DNA of 64,000 nucleotides from Craspedostauros australis (Eukaryota > Bacillariophyta > Bacillariophyceae > Mastogloiales > Achnanthaceae), in the NCBI GenBank assembly GCA_026770025.1, contig JAMXDE010000010.1, positions 372,001 through 436,000 of the forward strand, read 5' to 3'. Positions 8,587-20,537 of this stretch are shown one piece after another; within the stretch, counting starts at the first letter, position 1; the number at the start of each line of letters is the position of its first letter. The notes beneath the pieces were generated by a model, which worked only from the letters and a program-made list of their open reading frames with translations, made no database searches and had not been told where the DNA came from. The position numbers and the translations under genes were made by a program.

Positions 8587-10227
8587 ATGGATCCCGTTCA
8601 GCTCATCAAGTCCGTGTACTCCACCGGCCTTCTCATCTTCTCGATCACCATCGTCTGCGGACTCATCTTCAATGAGCAGACCAAGGTCTCGTCCGAGGTC
8701 CACCCAGTGGTCGCCTTGCTCGTCATGATCACGGCCCTCGTGTGGCTCAACATGGTTGAGGGAGGACAGGGTTCCCTCGTCGGTCTCCCACCAGTCGACC
8801 GCGACCTCTACGTCGAATCCCACCCAACCGCCCACCAGTGCACCTCCCTCGCCCACAAGGGTGACAACCTCGATCGCTACCTCATGGGACGCCAGTTCAT
8901 GGTCCTCCTCATGGTCTTCACCATCAACCAGTGCGGTGCCCCGCTTGCCGATGCCGAAGTCTTCGGACTCCCAGACATCATCATTCAGATCTTCCTCGGA
9001 TCTGGGGCTGCCATGATCCTCATGACCGCTCAAGCCGGACAGCTCAACTCCCAAGTCAACGCCTCCCTCTGCATGCTTGACTACATCAACAACTTCTTCG
9101 CCGTCTTCACCCTCTACGTCGCCCTCGCCATCGAGTTCTCCGGACTTCTGCATTCGTGCTACCTCGTCCAGATGTTCTTCGTCTGGGCCTCCGGCAAGGA
9201 AATCGAGTCCAAGGAACCACCACGTGACGGTGCCCAGAACCTCTTCTACTGGGGCCGCATTCTCATCTCCCTCGCCATCCTGTGCTACGCCATGGCCGTC
9301 ACCCTCGTCGCCCTCTTCGATGGAAAGACCACCATGTGGGCCGGAGTGCCAAACGGAGTCGCCGTCATCCTCTTCTTCCTCTTCATGTCCATCGTCGGTA
9401 TGCTCGAGGGTATGCAGATCGCCTTCTTTGCCGTCGCCAAGCTTCCAAAGGAGGAGCGTGGAGACCACCCAATGGCCCGCAAGACCTGCGAGCTCCTCTT
9501 CCGCGGTGACGGACGCAACCTTCCAGGATTCATGATCGGACGTCAGATCTGCGTGACCATGTGCTTCTTCATCATCGCCCGTGTCACCACTCTTGATGTC
9601 GAGGTGGGCGAAGGCGAGAACATCTTCGGAGTCTCCGACAGCACCCAGGAATTCTTCAACACCGGACTTCTCGGAGCCCTCATCACCACCATCATCGCCT
9701 CCATCACATGGCAGCTGGTTGCATCCGTCTTCCCAATCGCCTTCCTCTCCAACCCAATCGTCTACATCTTCCTCCAGTTCTGTCTGTTGTTGGAAGCCAC
9801 CGGTATCTGCTCCGGAGCCTGGGTCCTTGCCTCCATCCACAAGGCCGTCTCTGGCTTCCAGCTCGATGAGGTGTACATTGGCACCCCAGAGGAACGTGCC
9901 GCCGGCATGAAGCCAGACCACCAGAGCAACCGCAACCTGCATTTGGGAACCAACGTCCTCGTCCACGAGGCCGGAGCTGGAAAGATTCCAGCCGAGTACC
10001 TCGAGCTCCAGCGTGCCCTTGCCTCGCGCCCAGAGACCTTCTCTTCCCGCCGCCAGCGCATCCTCTCCAGCATCAAGACCATCCGCGAGAAGATGAATAA
10101 CAGCGACAAGGAGGAGGATACCTCCAAGTACGAAGCCACCCTCCGTGTGCAGATCAACAACCTCCAGAAGCTTAACGCCGAGGAAGAGGATGAGATGGCC
10201 AACGTGGACTCCGAGATGCACGCCTAA
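8587..10227 (+). CDS. SIT: Silicon transporter (SIT)
   Basis: 546-residue sodium-coupled silicic acid transporter that imports silicic acid for frustule formation, at the plasma membrane and possibly other membranes. The start is MDPVQL at 8587; upstream in-frame codons lack an ATG. The five-plus-five transmembrane pseudo-repeat carries both diagnostic pairs: EGGQ (58-61) with GRQ (101-103), and EGMQ (274-277) with GRQ (318-320), proposed to bind substrate. About ten membrane segments are visible. The last 60 residues (485-546) form a charged coiled coil, as in diatom SITs. Length is normal for the family. There are no introns. Codon choice is strongly biased (C-ending Ile, Leu, Ser, Val; CCA for Pro) compared with neighbours, which suggests high expression. 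The identification is very secure. Confidence 0.97.
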   Translation: MDPVQLIKSVYSTGLLIFSITIVCGLIFNEQTKVSSEVHPVVALLVMITALVWLNMVEGGQGSLVGLPPVDRDLYVESHPTAHQCTSLAHKGDNLDRYLMGRQFMVLLMVFTINQCGAPLADAEVFGLPDIIIQIFLGSGAAMILMTAQAGQLNSQVNASLCMLDYINNFFAVFTLYVALAIEFSGLLHSCYLVQMFFVWASGKEIESKEPPRDGAQNLFYWGRILISLAILCYAMAVTLVALFDGKTTMWAGVPNGVAVILFFLFMSIVGMLEGMQIAFFAVAKLPKEERGDHPMARKTCELLFRGDGRNLPGFMIGRQICVTMCFFIIARVTTLDVEVGEGENIFGVSDSTQEFFNTGLLGALITTIIASITWQLVASVFPIAFLSNPIVYIFLQFCLLLEATGICSGAWVLASIHKAVSGFQLDEVYIGTPEERAAGMKPDHQSNRNLHLGTNVLVHEAGAGKIPAEYLELQRALASRPETFSSRRQRILSSIKTIREKMNNSDKEEDTSKYEATLRVQINNLQKLNAEEEDEMANVDSEMHA

Positions 10228-11194
10228 ACCGACCGTGCACCACCAATCATGGCCGAAACAAGGGAGAGTTCAGCGTCGACCATGACCACAGGACATTCAC
10301 CAACTGAATACTTAACAATGAACTAGTGTACAATGTAACCAAATTTACCCAGATCACCTCCTTATCATGCGGAAGTTTCACAGTGTCCATGGCAAATAAA
10401 ATCCAAATTGACAATGGCGAGATGCCACTATTTCGCTGATAGCACGAGGCGATGATGCGTTTTCAGATACACTTGCTGAATTCCGGACACTCTTCAATCG
10501 ATTTATCCCAACCATATTTTAATTTTACCGAATCTCTGTTTTGGATGTGATGGAAATAAGTTACAACTCAATATATTTTCTGCGGAGAACGGAAACAGTT
10601 TTATTTTCAAGATGAGGGAGATGCGTCAAGTTTGCATTCACGATTATATATCGTTGTTTCGCAGTCTAGATCTGAGAGATGTGTCTAGATCGCACGTGGG
10701 AGGTGGAGACCCGGATGGAGAGCGAGAGATGTCAACAAAACTCAAAAAGAAGGAATTTGTTCTTTTTCTGCCACGACAAGAACAAGAAGATGAAACCCGA
10801 CACGGCGGGACGCCAGTATCACATCATCTGTGCCGCAGTTTCGATACGAGGCAACGTGAGACTCTTGTCCCGACCGCGAGCACGGTTTGGCGCAAACACT
10901 CCAACAGAGCGAGTGGTGAGAAGCAGTGAGAAGTGAGCAGTGAGCCAAAGGGGAGCAGAGAGTAGAAGAAAGGCAAACAATTGTTGTTGCCACGCAAATA
11001 CGGCCCACAGAGAGACGTGAGAACGTGTAGTACGGTGCTGGTGTTGGAGGCTTACATCTTCACAGCCATCGTATTCTGCAACACTGAAATACGAGCACTC
11101 TCTCCAAGGAGCATTCTATAATACAGCAACACTGACGTGCACACATACCAGCACTCCACACAGCTCGTAGAATAGCAGTCTGGAGACGGCAGCC
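10228..11194. other. Intergenic between SIT and ATG2
   Basis: No gene seen. The left part is A/T-rich and is the likely SIT 3' UTR. The right part is the upstream region of ATG2, with a run of GAG-rich sequence near 10915-10970. ORFs of 70-105 codons here have no recognisable domain. Confidence 0.5.
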
Positions 11195-14100
11195 ATGATC
11201 CCCTGGAAACAGAGGCTGATCGCGTTTCTGCTGCGGCGTTTTCTGGGACCGTTCCTGGATGATGCATCCAACCAGCAGCTCCACGATTCCATCGATGTCT
11301 CCTTCAACGATGGAAGCATCGCTCTCACCAACGTCGGTCTCAATGCGGACCATCTCAACACCATCCTGTCATCCAACCCATCATGCTGCCGTCTTTCGAT
11401 CGTGCGGGCGAGCGTGGAGCGCTTGGTCATCACCTTCCGGCTCCAGGAGAACAGCCCTTCCGCATCATCAGCCACCACATCATCAGCGGCATCTGCGATA
11501 TCAAGCACGTTTGGGACGGCAGCGACGGCGGTAGCAGCCCAATCCAGCATCGCCTGGAGAGCCATGAAGCTTGGGACGTTTGAGAACGACTCCCCCACCG
11601 TCTCGCTGATTGCGGAGGTCGACATCTACGGCGTATCTATCGAGCTCGAACCCAGCTTCAGCACGCCACCACCACCAGTGGAGGCTCCGGGTCCGACTCC
11701 AGGAGCAGATGATTCACCGGAAGCTCCCGCGCAGGCCAGCCAAGCCAAGAGCATGATCAGCTCCTACGTCGATGCTGCTCTTGCATCCTTGCAACTGACG
11801 CTGCAGATGAAAGATGTGAGGATCCGAATCGTGACCCCCTCCAAGCCAAGCCAAAGCGAGGTGATGCGAGCAGGACGGAAGCAATGGATGGAGTTTCGCA
11901 TGTCATCCCTCAAATACCAGGACATGAAAGGACAGAGAGAGTATGACGCCTCGGGCAAGTCCACTCGTTTGCAGTACAAAAAGACGCTGTCCTTCGGCGA
12001 CGTTTCCCTGAGATCTGGCGAGGCTGCCGATATTGATGTTGACGCTGACGGTGACGCTCATGTTGGTGCTGGCGTTGATGGTGGATCTCCGAGCTCGCAG
12101 GTTGCACAGGTTGCTGCATCCCAGGAAAGCATCCTATTCCAGGCCAGCGGCAACGGGCAGGTATTCGTGCGCCTGTTTGGAGCGCAAGAATCGAAAAGCA
12201 CAGAAGCAGAAGCAGAACCAAACACACAAGCGACGGCGGAACAGCAGCAGCAACAGCAGCAGCAAACAACGCAGTTACCAGGACCAGCGAAGGCCAAGCC
12301 ATTGCAACAGGATGTAGAAATATCTCTCAACCAGCGAGTGACGGCTTCTGTCGATCAAATCTCGTTGGCCAGAGTCCACTCCATCGTATCCCAAGTACTC
12401 GGCAGTGACAGAATTGACGCAGACGGTGAGAACTCGGACGGCGGCCTTCCTCCCATGTCATCGCACACAACTGCCACGTTGCGTCAGCTCCGCGATGGCT
12501 CCGACAATGACGACGACGATCTTGAAGCACTCAACGTCATCCTGAAGCAATACAAGGAAGCATACCACCTTGCGGAGAACAATCAGCTGAGAGGCGGTAT
12601 TCTGGTGCCATCGAACGCATACGAAGGAGACGGCGTTGTGGAAGGCGACGAAAGCAGCCATGATGATGGTACGTTCGATGTATTCTTCGATGCGAACGAA
12701 GGAAGCGCGTACAACTACGCGTCGATACTCAAAGAGAGCATCATGGAAGCGGCCGGGGCAGCCTCGGCATCAGCATCAGTGCCATCTCCCGCATCAACGT
12801 CACCCTCCAAGTCTGATTCAATCCATACAAAGGTCCGTCTCCATCTGCTGGCGGGGAGTCTCAAAATCAACTTCATCGATCCGCGGTACGGGCCAGCATT
12901 CCGTCGTCCAATGGAGTACATGCTGGCTGAATTCGGCGATCTTCACATCCAATCATCCATCGGTCCAGCGTCAATGATATCGCAAGTCACCGTATCACAC
13001 TTCCAGATTGAGGATGCGCAGCTTGACACCTCGTCACCCAATGTGGTGGAGAGCACGTCTGCTGCTGGCTTGCACTTCTTGGAGGGACGTCTCAAGATCA
13101 GCAATATCTTTCGCTTTTCTCGCATGTGTCAAAGTTTGGGGAATGTCACCGGTGCGGACCCGATGGGCGACGCGGACGGCCTCATCTCGGAGGCACCGTG
13201 CGTTTCGGTCAGCCTGACAAAGAGGCTGAAGGGCAATGACACGTCACATCTGCATTGCGATGTTCAAATGGCGCCCATGGAGATGGCGTATCGCGACCGC
13301 ACGGTATCAAATCTGAGCACACTTGTGCGAAAACTAACGCAAGGCAATGGCACGGAATCAGCACCCGACACAAACGCGACGGCAACGGCAACAGCGTCGT
13401 CAACGTCATCGTCGTCATTTGCGTGTTCTTGCGACTCGATCACCATGAAGATACCAGTCGGACCAATCGATGATTACGGGCCCATGTTCAATCGATCATA
13501 CGAAACCTTCCAGGGCGATGTCAACGGCGAAGCGTCCATCGGATGTCTTGTGGACGGTCTGAGAGTATCGTACGGATTGGACTCAAACGGTTCTGGCATA
13601 AGTGGCAAAGTGAGCAGCACTGGAAATGGCGTCGAAGACATCCCTGGGGAGCAAGTCGTTCTCTCTTCGTCCTGTCACCACATCATCGCATTCGCAGAAG
13701 TTCCGGACCAAGGCAAGGGTTTCTCTGCGAAGAACCGCACGCGGCGAGTCGACTTCTGCATTGCACGTGGAAGGCTTGAAGTGAATCCCTACATTCCAAT
13801 TGAGCTCAGTGTCCGGTTGAATTGCACGAAAGCACAAGGCAAAGAATCGCTGCCCATGGTCCCGGCCATATCATCATTCAAGACCAGGCAGGCTGATGAC
13901 GATGAGGAAGACGTTGATCGTTTGCTGCTCTCGCCCATCAGCGGTGGCATGGACGGGCATTCGAGGTATGAATTCAAGACTTCCAGCCCTCAACCGTTGC
14001 TGATTGCAAATGCGGAGCGCTGCGGAACGGTGATTTTGCTCAACGTCCCAGACGTTGCTGCCGAGATATCAGTTGGCGAATTTTCTTGTCTGCACAAAAT

Positions 14101-17100
14101 GCTCCAAACAATTCAAACGGATGATGGTGAAGTATCCCGTCAGCAGCAGCAGCAAGATACGACCAAGAACCAAACGAAGACAACGCCATCCGCATCAGAA
14201 GTGGGGCAGGGAACCGCCATCACATTCGTTGTTGACAGACTGTCGCTGTCATTGTGCGGTCATTCGGGCGATGCCACATCGCCCTCTGCTCGATCAGATG
14301 GAGCCGTGCACACACACTCGTTCGTCATCGACAGGCTGTGTCTTCATTCCGTCATCGGCGACGAAGGAATGCAGCATGGTCGCATCCTCTGCCACGACCT
14401 GGCGCTCTACGAAGGTAAGTACTGACCATTCCAATTCGGAGGTGGAGCCTGGACAGATATGTGCTCTGGATCCCAGTGCACCCGTAGTCCGTTGGCCTCC
14501 TTCATGCTCATGCTCATGCTCATGCTCACGCTCACCCAACATCTCAACAAACACTTCCTGCCCATTTCATCTGCTTCCCCGCTGGCTTTTCCCCTCTCTT
14601 GTTGCACCTCCTTCGCACAGTGCTTGGGGTCGTAAGCACAAAACGACATCATGACATGACGATGGCAGAGCGAGTTCATGCTCTGCGTCAGCGTTGTCTG
14701 TGCGGATCACGGGGCAACCTCAGCACGCCGATCGTGTACCGTTCGCAGCTGTTCACTGCCATATCACATGAATCACCCTCGATATCCATTGACGTCATCA
14801 GCAACAGTGCATCCAGCCGAAGCCAAATGCGGCAGCTCAGCGTCCACTGCAGCATTTACCACATGACTCACAGATTGGATGTCGACTCGCAATGGTGTGC
14901 CCATCTCATGGAGAGTCTGAGCAAGATTACCTCCGCAACCACTGCCACCGCATCCACCACAGCGTCACCAACACAGGAAACTGCAGGTGGCAGTCATCCT
15001 TCCAAAACCAATTCGAACCAACATGGTGCGGAGCGGTCATTGACCAGAGTACGTGATGATTTGATGCCAAGGTTGCGTGTGCTATCTTGTGTGAATGCGT
15101 TATGTTTGTGCGCGTGTTTGCCTGCATGTCTGTTTATGTGCTTATGTGTTTTGTGTGCTTCGATGAGCTGTCGATCCACCGATCCACGAACGCTAACGCC
15201 ACTGCTTGAGCTACACACACTACTCCCCCCCCAACACTCTCCAATGGTACTGGACTGCGCTGCATCATGGTACTCGTACGCCACAACATACTCATGCGAC
15301 GCGGTGATCAACTTTGCAGCTTTTTGTTACGTTCGTGGACTGCAACCTTGACTACGTAGCGCCATCGTACGTTGCCGCACCTTCGCGATTGATTCTCCGC
15401 ATTGGCGACTTGCGGGTGTCGGGCAACATGACAAAGCCTTCCGGCAAGCTGCAAACTCTCAGCGTGTCACTTGGTGACCTCGATGCACACATTTGCAACC
15501 GGCAACAATCCTACGAAGTCGAAAACTCGAGATTGTGCAGAGCTTCAGAAATGATCCATCCTGACAACAGCCGCATCGGCTTCGTCTCCATGTCCCCGCC
15601 AGACACGCTGTTGCGGGAGATGGACTTCATCCACATCGTGTCCCTGGATTCCATGGACGCCATCGTAGCTCTCGCCCTGAAGCCAGATCAGCTGCCCGCC
15701 AAGACAGCGAACACCACCGTAAGCATCACCTTGGGGTTGCTTTCGATCCACGCATGCCGAGATTCGTTCAATTGCTTCACGACCACCATCGGGGATCTGC
15801 AAGCCAAGCTATCGTCCCTACCCGAGCATGAAATGGACAGACTGGTCAACGAGCTTCCTTCTGACACATGCGTCACCACTCGCACGAGCACGGATACTCC
15901 AGCTTTACAGAGCAGAATCGCTGACGGTGACAAGGGCAGCAGCTCAGATGCTTTAGAAGGATCAGATAGGACGAAGAAGCAAGGATCGATACAATCAAGC
16001 TCTGATGATGCAGCCATGAGTATCGAGGACAAGCTCAACAGACGGAATCATCCTGATTTCTCGTCATTCCTTCTGGATGGGTACGACTGGACAACGATTG
16101 ATCACAATCCGCTGCCGGAGGTGGCCATTCCTCAGGGCCGGGAGGAGGTAGGGATGTGGTACTCAAAGTCGGCCGTCGAACACAGCAACAAACGTCCGCA
16201 TATTCCCAGCTACTTGCTCGGCGCTGCGAAGATCGGTACCTCGAGCATCCTCAACCCTCAGCACTTCCCGATGCACAAACTTTCGGATCCGCTGTCAGAA
16301 GGTGATATGGATGCACCGAGGTTCGCGGCGACTAACTATGTACCTTCGGTGAAGAACCGAGTCCTCATCCACAAACTCGATTTCAAGATGCGCCTCTTCG
16401 ATGGGTATGACTGGCCGAATGAGATCGACGAGGATATCCGATCACTCGCAAAGAAATCAAACTTCTTTGTGATCGAGGGGGAGCTCGAGAAGCAGGCCCT
16501 CGCAAGGAAGGCAGCGGTGGAAAACGAGGACGAAGATAAGGATGTAGACTTGGGTGGCCCGTCAGACACCGTGGAGGAATCCAAGGTTGAGAGTACGTCG
16601 ATGTTGATGAACGATCTATTGGGTGATACCGCAGATGTACCGTCCGTGTTCGAAGATACTCCGTTACCTGAGGAGAGGATGCGAAGAATAATGAAGGAAT
16701 CCGAGCTGCTGTACTTCTCCCGCAAGACCCATCGATTCTTCCAGATCGCACTGAACGAAGTGCAGGTGAGGTTGGATGGATACACCGAGCGCCCCGATCA
16801 TCATTTGGCCTCCGTCCTCGAGCTGAGCGCCAAAGATTTGTTCGTGATGGAGACTGTCAGCAGCGTCCAACCCATCAAGATGGCTGGCGAATGGGTCAAT
16901 GACAAAGAACACCCACGTGACTCCACAACGGGTGCACTGATGTTGAAGGTACGTCACGCTGTGCTGTGCCGTGCCGTGCCGCTTCTCTGCCGTGCTACGT
17001 GCTTTATTCTCTGAGGTGAAAGACTGCGCTGCCATGCGCTGCGGAACAGTCCGTGAAAGTGGTCCGTCATGTTTCGCTGCTTTTGCAGCCAGGGCTATGG

Positions 17101-18340
17101 CATTCATGTATGTGTGCATGATCGCGACCTTCGTGCTAATCACTGTTTGATGATTGGAATGCGACCGCTAATCGTCTTTTGTGCTCCACCTTTTTGATTC
17201 CAACGCAACGGAACGTATCTGTCTACTCTGTACTGCTCTACTCTACTTTTTCATGCTGGACAATGGACATCCTACTTTGTGCCTTGCTGTGCCGACCTGC
17301 AGATGATCACATGGAACCCCGAGCACCGGATCACACCAGAACGACAGCTGGTTGGGGATGAATGCGAGCTGAGCATCGAACTGTTGCCAATGCGATGCCT
17401 CATCGATCAGAGCGCCATCAACTTTGCTCGGGCATTTTTTGCGGACGATGGATCGGACAGCGACGATGGCATCGATGTGAATGGCAAGTGGCAGCTGCAG
17501 CTTAATTTGGTGCCGGCCCCTCACTTCATCTCGTTCCGAGTCAAGCCATGGAAGCTGAAGGTGGATTACTACCCGAAGAAGCTCAACATTGACGCGTTGC
17601 GGGACGGTAGCATCGTCGAGTTGGTCAATCTAAGTCCAATCGATGCGATGGTGATACGGTTGAATGAGGTCCGCGTCGAAGACGTGATCGGGTTTGGCTC
17701 AACGTTCGGCGGGGCTGTGTCGCAATGGATCGGAGACATATGCGCAACTCAGCTTCACAAATTCCTGACGAGTGCTCGTCCATTCGAACCGCTGTCGAAT
17801 GTCGTCGGCGGCATTTCCGACTTGGTGGTACTTCCGTATGAGGCGTACTCGAATGGAGAGAGCGTGGGCCGGGCCATGGCCGCGGGTGTCACGCTGCTGG
17901 CGGAGACCGTCGCATTCGAAACGCTCTCGACGACCTCGAGGTTGACAAAATTCGCTGCTTCCCAGATGGCGAAGGCTCTCGAAGAGAACAACCCGCACAT
18001 GGCATCGGCGGCATCCAACCCGTTGCCGTCGAGGCCATTGGCCACGCCGAAGGGGATGTCAGATGTGACGGGACATGCCTTCGAAAGCTTGGCGCGGGGG
18101 CTGAAGGCCGCCAATTACAAGGTGGTGGTGGTGCCGTATCGCGAAATGTCGAGGCACGGGACGTCGGGTGCTGTAAAGAGCGTGATTCGCGGTATCCCAG
18201 TGTTAATCGTGGCCCCGTTGACGGGCGCGACGGAGGCCATATCGTACACGTTGCTGGGTGCTCGCAACGCTCTGCGACCCGACATCCGCAAAGAGGAAGA
18301 GGCCACGAGAACGGGTCTGTCCTGCAATGTGCAGCACTGA
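11195..18340 (+). CDS. ATG2: Autophagy-related lipid-transfer protein ATG2, four exons
   Basis: Bridge-like lipid transfer protein that moves phospholipid from the ER to the growing phagophore with ATG9/ATG18. Exons are 11195-14414, 14669-15048, 15320-16948 and 17303-18340. Introns are 254, 271 and 354 nt, with donors GTAAGT, GTACGT and GTACGT, and phases 1, 0 and 0. The product is about 2088 residues, close to animal ATG2 (about 1900-2000). The N terminus is the chorein-type lipid-entry module (MIPWKQRLIAFLLRRFLG onward). A poly-Gln tract near residue 350 and several Ser/Ala-rich loops are inserted. Exon 4 has the conserved KPWKLKVDYYPKKLNIDALR block (about 1826) and the C-terminal GGISDLVVLPYEAY block (about 1908), followed by an amphipathic tail. 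Family identity and splice phases are mutually consistent. Confidence 0.9.
14502..14534. repeat. CATGCT hexamer repeat in ATG2 intron 1
   Basis: About five tandem copies of a CATGCT/CACGCT hexamer lie in the first ATG2 intron. The length is a multiple of three, so a nearby ORF stays open across it, but the phase and the flanking splice sites place it in the intron. Confidence 0.7.
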
Positions 18341-18716
18341 ACCAGGTGCGGACGAGACGCAGCGTCGCCGAAACAACATCTTGAATTGGTTGGAATACCA
18401 ATACTCCATGGCGAGTCCGATCGAGCTGTCTCCTCCCACCAGTGGTTGGAACGACAGTTGGTGATCAGCAGTGCTCTCAATGTAACCACACTCCGTTGAT
18501 GTGCTGGAGACCAGGTAGCCGTATCGAGTAATGCACACAGCATCATCGAGCATTCCTACTCGAGAGTCTCCCAATAACTGTGCGAGTAGCTCGAAAGTGT
18601 ACCAATTCTCGTATCAATACTCGTATTAGTACCAACACCACGAGTACTCGGAACAGCGTGTACTATGAGAATACCGTACTCTGATCATACTGTTTCCCAC
18701 GAGTACGTAATATGCT
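18341..18716. other. Convergent intergenic rich in TACTCG-type motifs
   Basis: 3' flank shared by ATG2 and the acidic protein gene. No gene seen. The right half is crowded with TACTCG/CGAGTA words, including a full TACTCGTA at 18618-18625 and the palindrome CGAGTACTCG just after it. Confidence 0.6.
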
Positions 18717-19712
18717 CTATTTTGGCAATTCTAGCTTGGCTGCCTTGAGGACCTTCGCCGCTTGCCTATCCGCTGTGGCCGGCTTGATCTTCTTCGCCCA
18801 CGTGATGAGCTTGCTGATTTCCTTCTCCGTCGTTGATCCCTTCCCCTCGGCCTCTACGAGCTGCTTCTTCTGCTCCTCCAGCGCCTTGAGCAGGAGATCC
18901 TGCAATTCGGATGCCGGCTTCTTGGCAAAATTGTGAAAACTGGGAGACATGGCGGGATCTCGCATGTCGTTGATCTTCCCCACATCATCGCCCTTCGTGC
19001 ACACGTAGACACCCGGGAATCCCTCGAGCGCGTCGTAATCCATGGGTGGGTTCTTGGGCAGCGACGCCGGATCCGGCCATTCGTAGGCGTACCACCACCG
19101 CACCAGGAGACGTTGGATGAGCAATCCCTTGGTGCAGTTGTTGGCAAACAACGTCGAGGATAATGATTTGTAGGCCCCGTTGGAAGATGAAGCCGTCGTT
19201 GATTTCTTGGAGGCTGCAGCTGCTTTCTTCTTTTTGGTCGGCGTCGCCTTCTTTTTCGTGGGCGTTGCTTTCTTCTTCTTCGTTCCGTTCTTTGCCTTTT
19301 TGGATGGAGATTTGAGTGCTGCCAGTGGTATGTCATCATCATCATCGTCGTCGTCATCATCGTCGTCTTCATCTTCGTTGTAATTTACAACTCTTGTGGA
19401 TGATCTTCGCCTTCGTCTGCTGGGACTTGTGGCCTCCTCCTCCTCCTCCTCTTCTTCTTCCTCCTCTTCTTCTTCTTCTTCCTCCTGTTGTTCATCTTCA
19501 CCGTCTTCATCTTCATATGATCCTTCACCGTCATCATCACCACCGTCATCATCACCATCATCGTCGTCTTCATCTACATCCATTTCATCCTCTCCATTCT
19601 CTTCGTCCTCCTCTTCTCCGTTGCTGTCGTTGTCATCTTCATTGTCTTCCTGTTCTTCCTCGTACTCTTCTTCTTCTTCCTCCTCCTCCTCATGTTCAGA
19701 TGATGATGACAT
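18717..19712 (-). CDS. Acidic/basic nuclear-type protein with a conserved-looking Trp-rich C-terminal domain
   Basis: 331 residues; the start is the first ATG (19712, MSSSSEHEE). Residues 1-90 are almost pure Glu/Asp, coded by GAG/GAC triplet runs. An RRRRR cluster, a second Asp run and Lys-rich repeats (KKKATPTK type) follow. From about residue 200 there is a compact domain with LLVRWWYAYEWPDP, a DYDALEGFPGVYVC segment and a DDVGKINDMRDP segment, then a helical C terminus. I do not recognise that domain. The acidic-basic layout resembles nuclear chaperone or chromatin proteins, but this rests on composition only. No signal peptide or membrane span. It shares a divergent upstream region with the TMEM223-like gene. 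Confidence 0.65.
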   Translation of the reverse strand: MSSSSEHEEEEEEEEEYEEEQEDNEDDNDSNGEEEDEENGEDEMDVDEDDDDGDDDGGDDDGEGSYEDEDGEDEQQEEEEEEEEEEEEEEEEEATSPSRRRRRSSTRVVNYNEDEDDDDDDDDDDDDIPLAALKSPSKKAKNGTKKKKATPTKKKATPTKKKKAAAASKKSTTASSSNGAYKSLSSTLFANNCTKGLLIQRLLVRWWYAYEWPDPASLPKNPPMDYDALEGFPGVYVCTKGDDVGKINDMRDPAMSPSFHNFAKKPASELQDLLLKALEEQKKQLVEAEGKGSTTEKEISKLITWAKKIKPATADRQAAKVLKAAKLELPK

Positions 19713-20537
19713 GATCGTCAAAGGATGCTTGCACTGGGGCCACTGTTACTGTTGGCGATGGCGTCAATGTAGCGTTTGTTGTTGGCGTTGGCGTTGGCGT
19801 TGGCGTCGTTCGTAAGGGGATCTTCGTCGAGCACAGGTACCTCGTTGCGATGCGTTGCTCTGCAGTGAGAGTTGGGGTTGTCAACGAAGGTGGTTTCTGG
19901 ATGATGGATTGTATATATGATATTATATCGTGTTATACTCGTCGGTACTCTGTCGGAACGTATCTGTCTCTCGAGGGAGGAAGGTACTCGTCATCCACTC
20001 TCGGCTGTTGCGAGCAGTTCAGCTTTGCGATCAATGCTCGGCCCAAGTAAGCTCAGACAAACAATCACGAACCCACCCATGTCTCGCACATCGCAACCGC
20101 GCCAAACAAAATTCGAGGAGAGCGCTGAGACAAAGCGCGCGAGGGCCACCCAAAAATTCGAGGGGGCCATGGTTGGCATGTTTCGTTCTTTCGAACAGAC
20201 AGCATCTTGCTTTTTTGGGTGGCTGCCACCGACGACGGACAGGACGCGGCTCTTGTCGTTGATTCGATCGACCAAATCATCGCCAGATTTTGGATTGTTG
20301 CGAATTGTGGTGGCAAAACGAATCCGACAGGACGATGGTGGCGGATCGCGCCCTTCATGGCAGGTTCTGTGCTGTTGATGGTTGCCGATGGATTGATTCA
20401 TCGATTGACTGATCCATCCATTCCTTCAGGCATTGCGCAGGCGATCATGCCCGCACACTTCGGTGGAAAGAGAAAGAGTCATCACTATGCACATACATCA
20501 GCACAGAGCACTGTTGCAAACGATATAAGACTTCAGG
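19713..20537. other. Divergent intergenic
   Basis: Upstream region of both the acidic protein gene and the TMEM223-like gene. No gene seen. It contains GGCGTTGGCGTTGGCGTT-like repeats near 19780-19805 and an A/T-rich patch at 19910-19935. ORFs here look random. Confidence 0.5.

Noticed and set aside
8548..10221. 557-codon minus-strand ORF opposite the silicon transporter
   Set aside because: Composition is a mirror of SIT codon bias (Glu/Asp/Gly/Val-rich), with no domain or promoter; it is a shadow.
19396..19815. Poly-Ser ORF on the plus strand
   Set aside because: Antisense to the Glu-rich tract of the acidic protein gene (GAG/GAA runs read as CTC/TTC and TCC).
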